From Prunella strophiata (Eukaryota > Chordata > Aves > Passeriformes > Prunellidae), in assembly GCA_036583965.1 (NCBI GenBank), contig JAZBQD010000001.1, forward strand, positions 26,694,597-26,758,596: a DNA stretch of 64,000 nucleotides, read 5' to 3'. The notes beneath the pieces are model-generated. The model made no database searches. It saw only the letters and a program-made list of their open reading frames with translations, and was not told the DNA's origin. The position numbers were made by a program, and so were the translations under genes. This document shows, in pieces, positions 47,425 through 61,800 of this stretch. Each line of letters begins with the position of its first letter. Position 1 is the first letter of the stretch.

Positions 47425-48629
47425 CAACATAAAATATATAGAAAAGTAGGTCCTGAAAGCATGTTCTGTTCATTTGCAACATCAGTGGCTTTAGAAATAG
47501 CTTGGAAGAAACTCAGGAAAAGCCTTCAATTCAGTTAAAAATTATCCAGAAACAATGAAAAACCAAAACTGTGGACCTGGAGAGGCACTGGCATTATGCA
47601 AATTTTGATCAGTTGCTGGGCTTGATGGCCCAGGCTCACCTTTTATTACCTGCATCTTGTCTTGCTTCAGACCTATAGTGTATATTAGAGACCTCCATGT
47701 TATTCCACCAAGATTAAGAGCAGACATTATATTCTAAGAAGTTACTGAAACACTTTTGGGGATGAGATTTGGTATGAAATGCTTTTTACCTCCCAAAGTT
47801 CTCAAAGCACTTTACCCTTCAAATGTAGTGATACAGATGGCTCACACTCTCACTGCTCAGCTGTAACCAGATGAGGAACAGTCAGCAAGAAACATTTAGT
47901 TTCCCCCCCTTAACCCTACATAAATATTTAGAAAAAGAACTGAAGTATACCTCTCTCCATTGAAATGGGAAGGGGAATGTAGGTGGAAAGAATTTAATTA
48001 CCAGAGTTGAAATTTGACAGGGGGAGTACATCACACTTTCTGGTGATATAACATTCATCTGCTCTGAGTGGTGCTCTGCATACAGCACATACAGCAAGCA
48101 GCCTGAAGTGCTGCAGTCTGAAATCACTGCCTCTCCTGAAGAGACTCCTGCATGAGGAAGACTGGTTGGTAATTAACACAACTTAGCATGCTTGAAATCC
48201 TTAATTATCTAAGGGGCATGGGAGGAGCACTGGGGGCCTCAATCCTTTACCTGCAGGGCAGTGGGATGGTGTGAGAGCTGAGTGCCCTGTCTGCTTCTTG
48301 GCTCTGCCATTGCAAAGCCCCAGTGAAACAGCTCCTGACCAGGAGCCATGAAGGCTCAGATGTGGAATACCCTGATGGATGAAGGGCTCTCAGAGATGCA
48401 GAACTATCTCCTCCAGCTAAGGTACAGCTTAGTACCTCATCTCGTGCCTGGAGGTACCTAAAAGTGTCACTAAAAATTTCACCAGCTTTATTAATTATTT
48501 ATGTCTCCCAGCCCCAGAAAACTCTTAACTGGAAACAGTGGCAGGCAGAGAGTTGAACTTGCAGAATTTCTTGTGCTAGAATAATTGAAGAATAATGATG
48601 ATGCAAGGGATCTTGAATGATCACTGGGT

Positions 48630-48790
48630 TTAAGTTCCTGCCCCCAAACAGACTCAACTACAACTTACAGCACTTTTGGTGAAAAATAATCTAAACTGTT
48701 CTTAAAGCCTTTTAGTCCTGGTGAGACCACCTACCTAAATAAGTCTGTTTCATCATCCTCACTGCCAGAAAGCATTTCTTCCTCTCAAAT
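48630..48790 (-). mobile_element. Probable old CR1 LINE fragment
   Basis: The sequence follows the reverse strand of the CR1 3' region in degraded form: TGATCACTGGGTTTAAGTTC, later CTGTTTCATCATCCTCACTG, then AGCATTTCTTCCTCTCAAAT. The match is clear in order but weak in identity, so this is a tentative call. Confidence 0.45.
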
Positions 48791-50235
48791 GCAAATCTTG
48801 CTGTCCTGTCCACTGCAAAAATGCAAGTGCATGTACTAAGTGCATTAGTTTGGACTAATGCTTTCTTTAGAAGAGTGGAAGAAACAGATGTTGTCCTGCA
48901 TTACATTTATGGAGGAGGGCAAGAAAAGATGGTATTGGGAAGAGAAAGGTAGGCAGCTGAAGCATCAGGCAAAAATAAAAGTTATTCATGAACGATGTTT
49001 TGTTGAGTGAATGAATGCAGATTTGATGAGGTTCATGAGTAACATCCTGCAGGGTCAGCAGGGAAACCCTAATTAGGCAGGATGGCCTTCCTCATTATTA
49101 ATTAGACTGATGTGCTTGATTAAAGAGGTACAATTCTTCCTAGTACTGCAGGAGGCCAACAGGAAGCCTGCAGCATACATTCAACCTGTTTCTGCCTCTC
49201 TCTTGCACACACAGGCACATACCAAGTGCTGCTGTGCAGCCTCTCTTGCCCCTGTTATCCTCCTGCACACACAGACACCTCCACCTCCCTCCTCTGCCTT
49301 CCCAACAGGTGCTGCTTATCATGTGCCTGGCTGCAGAAGAAAGCAGGGATAATGTCCTCCTCTAGATGAGGAAGAGGCTCTTCAGCATGCCATGGTCAGC
49401 TGACAAATGGGGGAAAACCAGAGTAGTAGCTGTGTGCAAATTAATGGCTCCCACCCCTTGGTAACACACGTCTCCCAGCAGATGCCACAGGTAATTATGC
49501 AAGTGAGGGTTGTGCTCCTGGGAGCACTCATAAAATACAGCTTTTATCTTGCTGCTTCCAGCCCATGTCTGGTAATGTATAAATAATGTTAACAGCATCC
49601 ACCCAGACGGTCAGAGATTGGATGTGCACTGGGTATATGCATGCCTGGTGAAATACAGATCTTGCTGCAAACTTGAGATATGTTAGAAGAGGAGAAAAAA
49701 AAAAAAAGGCCCTTAAATACACACCTACTGAGGTGATACCTCTAAGTTACAAGAACTCCTTTTTAGATAAGAAAAGCTGGGTATTTAAGGACTTCCTGAG
49801 TGTCCCTTTAGGCAAGCAGCCTTCAGACTGATTCAAGGTAGGTTACGAATATGGGGTGGCAGCTGCTTGACATGGGTCTGGCTCCACACAGCAAGCTGAC
49901 AGCTTCATATCCCAGGACACTTCAGCAATGTGACAGCTGGGATAAGCAGGAAACTCGCTGTACAGCAGTATAGTTAACAGGAGAATCCTCTGTCAGTGGG
50001 GCCAACATTATTGTAAAGATAGATGCCAGTGTGCTTAGGAAAATAAGCAAGAGATCAAAATTAATTTTTGCTGCATTTGGTTTCCCATACACTCCTCTCA
50101 TTCTTCTATGTGTGCTTTGTACATGTTCCAGCCATACCAAATTGCTCCACAAATGTGCATGAGCATAAGCTTATCCCATTTTATTGCCCACAGATCATAG
50201 ACACAAATGTCTTGCAACTGAGAATGCACCAAGTG

Positions 50236-50290
50236 TAAATATATATTACATAATATATATTTATATTATATATGATATTGTAAATATCAT
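50236..50290. repeat. AT-rich palindromic tract
   Basis: AATATATATTACATAATATA and what follows are self-complementary TA-rich sequence, ending with GATATTGTAAATATC, itself a near-perfect hairpin. Confidence 0.7.
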
Positions 50291-51732
50291 CCAAAAATAT
50301 GGGGACAAAATGGAGAAATGAAGGAGGAGCTAAAACACAACTCTAAAAACATGAACCACTGCTATTTTCCCAGGGATAGTCACAATGGAGGGGCTGCTAC
50401 AGCTGCTTTTCAGCTTTGGTTTTGTTGTGCAAGCTTGTCAGAATGAGAACAGTACCTGAGAGGAACAATTCTGCAAAGCAGGTGAACATCTTTTTGTCAG
50501 TGAATTGCATTTGTGAAGATGGCTTTAGGTGCATTGAAATAAATCACATTGTAGTTTATCGACAAATGTATGCAATAGAGCAGGCTCACAGTGGCTACAG
50601 AACTGAGAGAGATTCGATTATCTATAAATAATTCCTCATTATGTGTCAACGTGAGGAAGTACAGACAGAAACGTGACCTGAATAGAGGAAGGAGATCAAA
50701 GGAGCTGAGCTAAATATTCAAATGCAACAATTTGATAGAGTAAGGGAGCAGAAAATCAAAAAACTACCTACAGTGATTGCTGATCCTGGGAATTGATGGC
50801 GGTCATACATTTTTACTGGTATTTTCCTAATGATAAAAAGGCTGGGTTTTAACCTGAAGTTGAAACCTTGCACTGCTTTTCACCACATTTTCTAAATTTT
50901 CAGTGGAAAGCTGTTTTGTGATGCAGCTTGTATCACTTTACGGAAAAATACTGAAAAATTTTTGCAATTCTATCTTATGAAAAATAAAGTGTTTTGTCAC
51001 TGAACAAAGAAAAAAAATATCTTAAAATGGGAAATATTTTACCAATGCTTTGTAAATAAAAACGTGCCATTTGGCATATCATCAGTTTGTGTTAGTACAC
51101 AGTCAGTGTCACAACTCAGAAAAAACAATCTAACTGGGAAAAAACCTTCCCAAACCTGAAAATAAGGAAGAATGTTCACTCTGAAGTAAGATTTACTAAA
51201 AACCCCTCATCCTTCGAAGTTTCTCCTTCACATGTATTTCTCTATAATAGAAGAAAAATATACTTTTTAACTGCCAGCATTTCATGCCTCAGCAATTCTT
51301 AACTTTGGTTGGCTTTCAGAAACAAAGCCACGAGAATTGTAGGAAGAACAGGCTTTAATTATTGTTTTACTTTTAACAAAATGTAGCCTATTGTATCTCT
51401 TAGTGTCAAATTCCTAAAAGCACTCATCCTCTCACATGGCTCTCTATAAAATTATTCATAGAATTACATAGGCACAACTATCAATATACTGAGGAGCTTA
51501 ATTTTATGTTGTGGCACAAACACTTTCTAAAATAGGTTTTTACAGTTTCATACCCATGACCAATACCCAGGCCATTCTGTGGTTCTATTTTTTAGCATAA
51601 GTGATTCAGTAATTGAATATCCTAAAGCATGTTGTGAATGGTAAGCTTTTAAGGGTGGACTAAATCCAGGGACAGTTTGTATTCATTTTAGTAAGAACTA
51701 GTAAGTGCATCATAATTTCAGATTACTTAAAC

Positions 51733-51762
51733 CCAAGAAAAGCCAAGAAAAGCCAAGAAAAC
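51733..51762. repeat. Short tandem repeat, 10-bp unit, three copies
   Basis: CCAAGAAAAG repeats three times, with the last copy ending in AC in place of AG. Confidence 0.85.
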
Positions 51763-53567
51763 ACAAGCAAACTGTGTCATGTCCATCTTCAGTGATTCAG
51801 CAGATCAAAGAAAATATTAAGAACCTCCCCCTGGGACTTACCTCTGTGGATATGCTCCCTGTAGAAGTGAAGTGAGGATGCTCTAGTTTCTGATTTCTCA
51901 CTACCAAGAGTTTTGGCCCACAGTCTGGTTTTGGCTTGGCAGAAATCAGTAGGAATCTGTTGTTTCTTTAAAATCCCTCCCCATGGAGTGTTGGAAATTG
52001 AAAGACCCTTGATGTAGGTCCTAACAGCCCTCAGAGTCCAGCCCTGCCCTTAGGGGTGATCAGCAGCAGCAGAGACCTTTAGCACCGACCTTCTCTGGGG
52101 TGCAGCAAGTTCATGGATCCCCAAAATGAATCCCCGAGGGCCAACAGCTCTGCACAGTCAAGTGAAAAGCTCTGCTCTTTGCATGCGGCGTTTGGATTTC
52201 CAGGGCTGCTGCTTCGGCTCCTTGACAGCCCCTAAATTCCTAAATTCCTGCAGGAAGCAGTTGCTGTGTAGCACTGCTCTCCAGGACCTTGGACAGCAGC
52301 CTCTCTCAGGCTGTATTGCAATTAAATAGTAAAAGGAATCTCTGACAGCAGATACCAGCTCGAGTTAGAAAAGCCCTTGCCAAAATATGCTTTCAGAGCA
52401 GGCACAGCACATATATTATTGAGAAGCTTTGTTTCTATATAGCATGCCAAGTTGGCAGAAATGCAAATTTGAAATTTAGAAGTGATTGCTAGGGAGCTAG
52501 TCAAGAAGAAGGAACCAGAGAGGAAGAAATTAATAGTATTTGTTTCTTTTAAAGAATAAATCTTGAGCTAGTTTTTTTTTTATAACAATCTTACATTATT
52601 CATCTGTCTTTCTAGGTCAGAAAATAGAAATAAATTTTATGTGACACTCTCTTGTATGTACCACTCTCAGTGGTACAAAATGGACTCTCAGAGAAAGCTG
52701 CAGTATTTTACTCTGCTCTCCTGGCATGTAGGGAGATGCATTTTAGGGCCCTTTGTAGTTTGTGTGCCTGGCAAGATCCCTGTGTCTTTTTGAGAAGGGG
52801 AAAAATAAGACAGCACAAAAATGATACAGGAGTAAAACTAAGTAGCACAGACTCTACATCAAGGATATTATTTCCCTAGGGAAAACTGGGATGATTTTTC
52901 ATCCTCTTTGGATTCTGTCATCTTTTTCAAAGTATCTGTTTAACCACAGAACTGACTTAAAGGACAAGCACTAAGGCTATCAGAATGCACTGCAGCAAAT
53001 TCTCACCCACTGCTGAGAGAATGAGGGGGTGAGTAGGGCTGACAGCTGTGATTAAAACAAAATAAAACAAAACACCAAACCAACATTTTTATACTAATAA
53101 AAAAGAAAAAAGCAAATGAGCAACATCTGATTACTACAGAGAAGTCACTGATTTAGGTGAACAAAATGTCTGAGAAACTTCACCTGATACTCTCAAAAGC
53201 TTTTGTTCTTATTCCTTCTTTTCAATACAAGGAGAGATAAAATTAGGCAGTCTTTTCTACCTCATGGAAATAACTCTTGTAATTCAGTCTTCAAGAGTTG
53301 ATAATGCTTTTTTACTTAAGATGACCACAGCCAGGTATCATTCCCATGCTTTATTACCATGTATAAGAGCAAATTCTGCAAGACTAAATCTGGGTTACTG
53401 GTTCTGGAGAATTAGTGACAGTTGTCTACATGTTCACACTGTAAGCAGAGTGCAGGAGAGCATTAATAACATTTTAGGTTAGGTCATGAATAGTAATATA
53501 TTTCTGCAACATCACACAGAAAGCCTACAGTGTCACCAGAACCTCAATCCAGGTATGCAAGTTTGTC

Positions 53568-53593
53568 AAAAAAAAAAAAAAAAAAAAAAAAAA
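53568..53593. repeat. Poly-A tract (26 A)
   Basis: Twenty-six uninterrupted A. The sequence upstream does not resemble a known retrotransposon or processed gene. Confidence 0.9.
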
Positions 53594-56196
53594 GAAAGAT
53601 AAAGATCCAAGCACAGTTAACTCCTTTCACCATTGTCCAAGGAAGATTCATTTCATGCTGATATAGTTTCACCACAGGTCAGACACATTTTGAGACACAA
53701 TTAGCGTAAGTTGTTGCACAGGATTCAGATGTATAAAAATAGTTAGGGGTATGTTTTCAATATAATTCTCAGTACATGCCAGCAAGACACACTGTCAGTA
53801 CCCTGTCTTTCCACTCTGTGGATCCACAGAAGTGAGATAAATAAATCCCTGGCTCAGGCATGAAATATCTCTTGAATTTTTTACTGGCTATGCCCGAAGA
53901 GTCTGCCAAGAGGTAAGTATTAGGCTAAAAGTTATAGGAGATACTAAATCCAGCAAAAGATTCAGCTTGTGAGACAAGTACTGTAGTGGCATTGTAGTGA
54001 TTTGACTTTAGATGAGGTTCTTAAGCAGAAATTTAACACAAAAAGCAATTTGTCCATGAAAGAAACTGTTGCTATTTGCAAAATTGCTTAAAGAAAGCTC
54101 TGTCACTGAGGTCTTTGATGCCTGACCTCACCACACCAGGTGTTTATATTACAACAGCAGTATCAGGAGGTTTTTTTGTTTCAGCAAATGTAAGTCCATT
54201 TAGCTCGTTGTAGTGAGTATCCAGAACTACACAGAAAGCTCCTTCACATGTCAGTTTGCTTTAAATACTTGCAAAATTCTGATTTTATAAGAAGGGTGAC
54301 AGGTCACCATAACACTTAAATAAATTAATAAATAAAATAGCAATGATAAAAAGCACTGCCTGGTTCCACACCTCCAGAACTGCATGAATTACATGATTCC
54401 CATGTCAAATGGAAGGAAGAATTAAAACTGGACTCACAAAATCCCCACTAAAGACCTGGCTGAAACCCAAACACCTATGAATTTTATGGCCTGAGGATTA
54501 TTCACCCAGTTACACTTTCAATTTCTGACACACGAACTGCAGAGCTCAAGAGCATGAGCCAGAAATTTTGGCACTGCTGTGGCAGCTCATCCTCTCTCCC
54601 CAGCTGATCAAGTTCTGCTTGTCTTGATACAGACTGGAGAGAGCAGCTCTCTCTCCCCTGTGCACCTGAAGAGACAGACAAGCAAAATATTAAACAGCTA
54701 CAGATGCTGAAAGAAAAGCAACTGTTCAGTCAGCTCTTCAGGGTTTTTTTCAAAGCTTTGCTTGTAGGACAAAACTGATGAGAATATCTGACTATTATTT
54801 AAAAAAATAAAAAAAAGGCAAAGAAAATTTGTCTGATAGGAGCACAGCTAAAGCTTAATCTATTTATGTAGCAAAACAGAGGCAAACTGCTGTTAATATG
54901 CTAGAGAGGCACAGAAATTTCTGCTAATCTATTAACAGGGGACAAGCTGCTCTTCTGGCACAGTGAGGGCTGACATCAAACTACCAGTCTGACAACCCTT
55001 ATTGCTCAAATCCCTCACACCCCTGATCTGCCTAAGACAGGCACTTGTCACTGTTAGTGCAGACCACATCCTATTTCCCTTCTTTCTTTTCAAGCTACAG
55101 CACAAAACTTCTCCCTCACAGTCATCACAGCAGGAAAAGCTTTTCCCTGCCAGGCTGGCTGAAGGGTTCTGTGGCTGGTAGGAGCTGGTGCCTCCCCATA
55201 CCTATGACAGCTCAGTGGCTGCCTTGTTTTGTCCTATTCAAGCAGGAAAGGCCAGCTAAGGTTCACAGCACAGATTCAGCATTCAACAGGGGAAAAGGCA
55301 AAGCCCTATAATGGAGTAATACCACAGCTCTGCACCTGAGCAGCATCCTTTCCATGGGGAAACCAAACCAAAGAAATCTCCTCCTTTTAAACACATCCCA
55401 CTCTGATACTAGGCTTCCAGGTCACAATGTTCCCTCTTCCTATGAGCAAAGCACCTTGGGAGAACACAGAGTTTTATTGCAATTTCCATATCTCCATTCA
55501 CAATCAAAAGAATAAAAAAGAGAAAGGAAAAGGATTTCTTTCCCTACTACCCTAGACTGCCTCATACTGCAGGCATTGAGTCTGTTCCTTCCAACAGCAG
55601 TGTACTTCTTCAGTGCTTTCTAAGTGTGCTGGAAAGAGAATTGCAGAAGGGCTCTCTCCTAACCAGGTTTGCCAGCTCCAGGGAAACCCAGAAAAATCTC
55701 TGTCAATTCCCAACATCCTCCCTGCACTGCAGCTCCTCCAGAGTGAAAGATAACAGCCAGAAGGAAGATCTACATGCTTTCAATGTCATTTTTTAGGCCT
55801 ACAAGATGCAGAAAACCTTGGTGAGAATCTGCCCATGCATCTTTGACAAAGACATAAGCAAGAACATTTTCCAAAGGACTGTTCTGTCAACATACCAGAG
55901 GTCATAATGAGAAAGGGAGAAGCCACCAGAAAAACCAGCTGTCACACAGGCTGCAGTAGCCTTAGTGTGAGGAATAAAGTGGAGGCCCTTGTCCACAAGT
56001 TGTCCCCTTTGCAACTTTCATAGGTCTACTTTATTGGTGTGCTCCCTGTGTGTCTTAATTGGCAACTCTGCAAAGTACACATTAAGGGATCTGACTGTCA
56101 GGTCTTCTGCTGTGACTCCACAGCTCTTGAACACAGAACAACCAGGGAACACAGACAGAGCCATGTTTGCCTACAGAAATTAAAGCATGTCAATAG

Positions 56197-56272
56197 CTTT
56201 TTTCCAGCATTTTCCCAGATTTTTTCCAGCTTTTTACAGCCTCTTTTTTTTTTTTTTTTCCAGCCTTTCATT
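56197..56272. repeat. Pyrimidine-rich tract with repeated TTTTCCAGC-like words
   Basis: TTTTTTCCAGC occurs at the start of the tract, ATTTTTTCCAGC again about 20 bases on, and a T17 run followed by CCAGCC closes it. This is imperfect expansion of a T-rich motif. Confidence 0.7.
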
Positions 56273-57910
56273 TTGCAGCTGACATCCCCAATCTCAGTGG
56301 TGCCATCTGTTAACCGTGTTGTGTACATGTTTTCATGAAGGAGGCTAAAAGAACTAAACTAAATTCTACTCAAAGTAGCATAATATTGATACTGAAAGAC
56401 CACTGCAGTGCACTGGCATCTTGTATCCAAGGGACTTCATTTTCAGAGTGATGTCAGTGAGCAAGGGGCTGTTCTGCAACTGTTGAGCTTGGCAAACCCT
56501 TGAAGCATTTCCAGCCTCATGCTCTGCATTGTTCCAGTGAGACATTTACTTGTGTTGCCCTTGCTGAACTACACTCCTGCATTTGATTTGCTGCTCCACT
56601 TTTGCAACATGTGCCATGGGAGTACTTGAAAAGAGTAGATGGCCACCAAATTCAAAGCAAGGTCTGCTCTGCAATTCTCCTGGGAAAAAGGGAATGGTTA
56701 TCTCCCCCCATCTGCTCTCCCCTCTCCCACCAAGCTTTCTACTTAACACAATTACATGCAGCATTTGACAACAGAGCTGATAAATTATGTGCTGCTTGAA
56801 TTGGAAATGTGAAGGATAATAGGGATAAATATCAATGCATTCACAGATGACACAAACACATTTCATCACTTTGAAGGCTTTTTGGTTGTGCTCAGGAATG
56901 ACTTGGATGAACTAATTCCTCAGTGCATTGTCTTAAACAATTCTCTAGAGGAAAAATGGACTATGCCTAAGACATAGATGACAGACAAGAGTAAAACCAG
57001 TGAAAACCCCACAAGTCCCAAGGGGAAAACAGCCCAGTGAGGCAGCAGTAGGATGCTGCCATCAGAAAAAAAAAAAGAAAAAGACTGTGTGGTTGCAGGA
57101 CAGGTTTGTGTTTCCATTTTTTTCCCCATGCCTGAAGTTCCTACTTGCAATTTTCTAGTGCCATGAAGGGGAAACACACACCTAGCAGGGGATGGAAAGA
57201 GAACCACAAAGTCCTGAAGCCTCTCAGATGGAAACACATATGTTCTCCTCGTGCTTCTCTTGCCCTCTCAACACTGACATTGCTGTCAGGGCCCTTGATC
57301 ATCTCTAGGCTTTCTGATCTCCTGGAGCACGTCAGGGCCTCCCCATGGCTTTGGGGGCCCTGATGTGAACTCAGGTGTGTTTTGCTGCCTCCCCTCCCCA
57401 GCTTCCCTTAGCTCAGGAACAGGCTGCACAACTCCTGAAAGAGAAGCTGCTCCTCACCACGAGTCACACACAGGCAGGAAAACAACTGCAGCTCCAGAGA
57501 AGCTGCATACATCCTGTATTTATAACAGGATTCAGTACAGGCATGCTTTAGGCCATGGACCATGGAGTTATTTCTGGTGCCAGCCCTTGAGGTTTGGTCT
57601 GCAAGTGGGAGCACAGGACTGCCTGGCAAGAAACTGCATCTCAGAATCCTTTTAGGGATGAGAATTGGCTTTGAAAGGAGCAACCATCACAAGGACTTGA
57701 TTTCACAGATACAACTAATCCTGCAGGCAGATTTTCTTTTCACAAGCTGCACTTACTGGGCTGACTCTCCTGAGCAAGTCTTTGTGTTTGCTAGCAAGGT
57801 GCAGCTGCAGGGAAGCACCAGGGGCTGGCACTGGCCAGAACTGAACACCCATGGAGAAGCTGACCCATGGGATCCTGCCTGCAGTTATTGCTCAGGGCCC
57901 TGGGCTCAGC

Positions 57911-57945
57911 ATGTGCTGATCCAAATTAAACCACTATTTATGTCC
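57911..57945. repeat. Dispersed duplicate, copy 1
   Basis: ATGTGCTGATCCAAATTAAA followed by CCACTATTTATGTC. It matches copy 2 at 58302-58333 apart from two inserted bases. Confidence 0.8.
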
Positions 57946-58301
57946 ATGCAGCCAGGCTCTGCCCAGCACAGCAGCAATTCATGCCATGGAATTTCCTGCA
58001 ACTCCAACACATTGCAGTGCAAGGGAGGGACAGGGAGGAGCTCTGTGCCTCGCTGAACAGCTTGGAGAAATGGGAGCCAAAACCAGAGCTGAGCCAAATG
58101 GTTCCTTTCTCTGCAGCTCATGACAAGCAAACATTTTGAGGGTCAGGAAAAACCAAGCTTTTGCTGTCTAGAGGCAACCAGTTGCCTTCCATAAACGGCT
58201 CATTTTGTATTGAGTCCTGTGCAAATTGGAATGAGACAATTCCAGACATCTTTAAAGAAAAAATGGAAGCATCTAAAAAAAATTATACACCCCTACAAGC
58301 T

Positions 58302-58333
58302 ATGTGCTGATCCAAATTAAACCATATTTATGT
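58302..58333. repeat. Dispersed duplicate, copy 2
   Basis: ATGTGCTGATCCAAATTAAA followed by CCATATTTATGTC. It lies about 390 bp from copy 1 in the same orientation, and the sequences on either side do not match. Confidence 0.8.
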
Positions 58334-58775
58334 CTTTGAGAGTGAAAAAATGTATTATTTGTACCATTTATTTATCACATAAAAATACCGTGGGGTATAT
58401 TTATGGCACAAATTCTTTAATTTTGAATAAATGAAAAATATTCATAGTATTAGAGTTGGAGCTGAGCAGCATAATAAGGCATTAAAGTACACTTTTCACC
58501 TGTTGACACCTCTTTTTAAGGCTAGAAATTAAAATGCTGAAAATAGGAAGCATCGATATTCTTGAAGGTTAAATCCAAAAGGCTCAGTAACAGTATGTAA
58601 GTGGAGAATTAATGTCATAATGAACATAAAAATCTCACATTTTTAGATGAAAAAGCTTGGAAAGCAAATGATGCACATTTGTTCATTACAACTTAATTAG
58701 CACAGCCTGATATTAAGGACCAGCAGTAATACTGAATGCAAATTGAAGACTGCTTGTGGGTATATCTACACTAAA

Positions 58776-58821
58776 TAGATATATCTGTACATATATCTAT
58801 ATCTATATATATATATATATC
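58776..58821. repeat. TATATC / TA microsatellite
   Basis: Degenerate ATATCT units pass into a pure TA run of about 16 bases. Confidence 0.9.
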
Positions 58822-61800
58822 TCAAATAATTGCCAATGTGATAAGTGTTGAAATAAAGACTGTTGAAATACTTCTGGGATTTGAGTGAAGAAGTAATATC
58901 TCCATTTTAAACCTTGCTTCAAAATAACTTTTGCTATTTATTTCTGAGAAAAAAATACCTAAACATAAGTTTGATTTAAATCTCTCCTTGAATTTCCAGA
59001 TTTTCCTTACTGAGTTAGCAAAGGGAAGAGAAGAGAAAGGAGGAGGACATTTTCTGGCAGTTTCTGCATTTCTCACTTGTATTTATTAAGAAGTGAAAGG
59101 CACCTAAGTGTCTGTAAGTACCATGTGCAATTAAAAGTTGCACACAGCCACCTTCATTTTGACTTTGTAGAGAATTTTTCTTCTACATTGTTCACCACCA
59201 CATCTTAAGGATTATTTAACCCTTATTCAGTAAGTACACTGCACAATATTTTTCTGATAAAGGTAAAATGGAAATGACAGGAAAGTAAATGACAAAACAA
59301 TCCCCCTCTGTTGTTTTGCATTAATATTCTCAGTGCAAATCAGACATCAGACAGTGCAGAAGTAATCACAAAGTGTTAAACAAAGCTCATGCCTATCAAA
59401 ATCTGAACAGACACTCTTTTTTCCAGACCTTACATGCAGCCAGTTACCTGATTCACCTTGCTGGTCTGCTCTGGATGTTTTGGTGCATTTTAATATTTTA
59501 CTGGAGCTGGCAGTAACCTACTTCAAATGCAAGTGACCCCAGAGAAAGCTATGGTCAAAACATGGAGAAGTAAAGAGGATTTTTGGCTCTTATGACTTAA
59601 GTAACATAGTCTGGCAGAGAGATGGTGGTAGAACTTCAACAAGGAAGATCAGGAACACAATTATGCACGGCCAGAAATGTATTCAGTAATAATCCATCAC
59701 TCTGTCTCTGGCTGCTTTGCATGCAGAAAGATCATCTGCTTTAATCTTCCCAGTTTCCAGACCCACACAGAGCATCATATATTATGCAAAAAGGTACTCT
59801 GGGTGGCACCATCGAGCTCAGCACTGCAGTAGCTCTATTGTTGAAAGGGGATTTTTTTTGTGTTTCCCACACCCTCCCTCACCAAGTCTATACTAGGCAT
59901 CCCCCTTTCAGAAAAACGTTTTAAAGTATTTCTGTCTCTAAGGAGAGGTTCTTGCTACTCACTGCTTCTCCTCATATCCTGCAGCCACACAGAGATCCTT
60001 GCTCCCTCCTGCTGACACACATGCCTCTGTCCATCACTGCCTTTCTCCTGTGCTGCAGAAAAGCACCCAGCAGGATGCAGACCTTTCCATTCCCTCCCAC
60101 ATGAACGATTTACCAAATTCACCCCTGGATGGCTCTTGGGATAGGTTTTTTCTGTTTGTTTGTTTTTAAATCCATTTCTACGGGACACAGTGCATGGGTG
60201 GTAGAGAAAAACAGTGTCCTTCAGCAGCATTCAGGGAGTTTTCACCACTAAACAAAAAGCATTTTCTGCAAGCAAGTGCCCTGGACAACAGTCTATGCTA
60301 AAAGGAGGGGCCAGAGAAGAATGGTCTGGGCTCATTACAGGCTTCCCTCTCATCCAAACTCCTGTAGCTGCTGCTGCAGAGGTCAGGGACAGATGCCTGT
60401 GTGCCCACAGCAGGCTTGGGGACAGATCCTCCCATGGACTAAATGGTCACAGCTCCCTGAGAGTGCAAGGCATTGCACCATGCTACACCTGGTGAGGAGC
60501 TGGCCTTAATTCTTGCTTTTTTGTTCCGAGCCACATACATTTATCCTGACACATTCCTAAAATTGCTTGTGAGAGCAGAGTGCAGCTTCATTCACTTCCA
60601 TGGTGTTGCCTCAGGCTTTCAAGGGCAGGAGAGGAATCCATGCCTGGCTCCTCACAGGCTGGACTGATTTCTGTGAGTGCAGAAGGGCTGGGAACTGCCC
60701 TGGGAGTGCCAATGAACCGACGTGCCTTGGTGCCCACCTGGGCTAAGTGGCAGTGCCTGGCCAGGGGCCAGCATGGCCCTGAACCAGCTCAGGCTCCCCC
60801 TGCCCCCTCTGACAAGGACAGCCTGACTCAGGAGCTGACTTTTCTTCTTGTTGTTGTGCTAGCAGGGAGCTAAAGGCTCCCGAGGGACTGTTTATAGAAA
60901 GTGCTTTTGAATCTCTGCTTCAGCATAGATAGTTCCCATTTAAAACTGAAGATGGACCTTTTATCAAAAGATGTGACAGGCTTTCTTAAGGGTAACTGTC
61001 ACAGGTGGAGGTATAAAAAGAAGAAAAACCCCCTTTTCTCTGTTGTTTCAGTTTTTCTGTAATTTTACCATGCATTTAGAGGGTGAGATAATGCCAGATA
61101 CATCTGTCTTTGGTGTTTTTAGGTATGTATCATCTTGGAATCTAAGTGCTCAGGCAATATGTGATAACATCCTGAAATACTTCCACCTCCTCAAGCTTCT
61201 CTCTCATTTTTCTTTTATTTAATCTCGAATGAGTTCAAGTAACTTCTGATTTTGCATTTATCTAGATCAGAGGTACAGAAGAAAAATAGACTTCTATAAT
61301 TTAACAACTGGTAATAACATTACAAGTAAAATTAAAATCTCTAAATCAGGATGAAGTACTGAATTAGGAACAGGGAATAAATGATCATAATTTTCTGAGT
61401 ATAAGAAGGTATTTCAAATGATCGCTTTGAAATATTACTTTTACTTTTCTTGTGTATCCTCTGGTCACAGAATGGAGTATTTCAAAACCTAGCTGTCCTT
61501 AAAGTAATACCCAACAATAAATCTACCTGCACATAATGATCAAATGTCAGTGTAAAATCCCTGCCAAAAGGGTTATTGTGCCCTTACATGAGGAACAACT
61601 TGACTCCTAAGCAAAAAGAAAAACTAACAAGCCTCCAGAACAATTTCACCCTCACCAAAGCCTCAACACACCAAAATCCCAGCAAATGCTGCTGAGATAA
61701 GAATATCTGCTAGAGGTTTCAGTTCCATAGACCCCAACCCTCTGTTCCCAGGATGCAGAACAGACAGTAGCTTGTGCTTCAGCAGAGATGGAGATTTCTC

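Larger units (their letters stand above)
35811..48629. other. Intergenic; no gene seen
   Basis: A long AT-rich interval. A poly-T flanked by direct repeats lies at 40118-40173 and an A-rich tract at 47391-47424. A somewhat GC-richer patch at about 45050-45800 holds overlapping open frames that lack similarity and splice support. Confidence 0.55.

Noticed and set aside
53568..53593. Poly-A tract as the tail of a processed pseudogene
   Set aside because: The sequence upstream does not translate into a known protein and no target-site duplication was found.
57562..58056. 164-codon plus-strand open frame
   Set aside because: Same reasons as for 45029-45631; several frames are open at once, as expected by chance.
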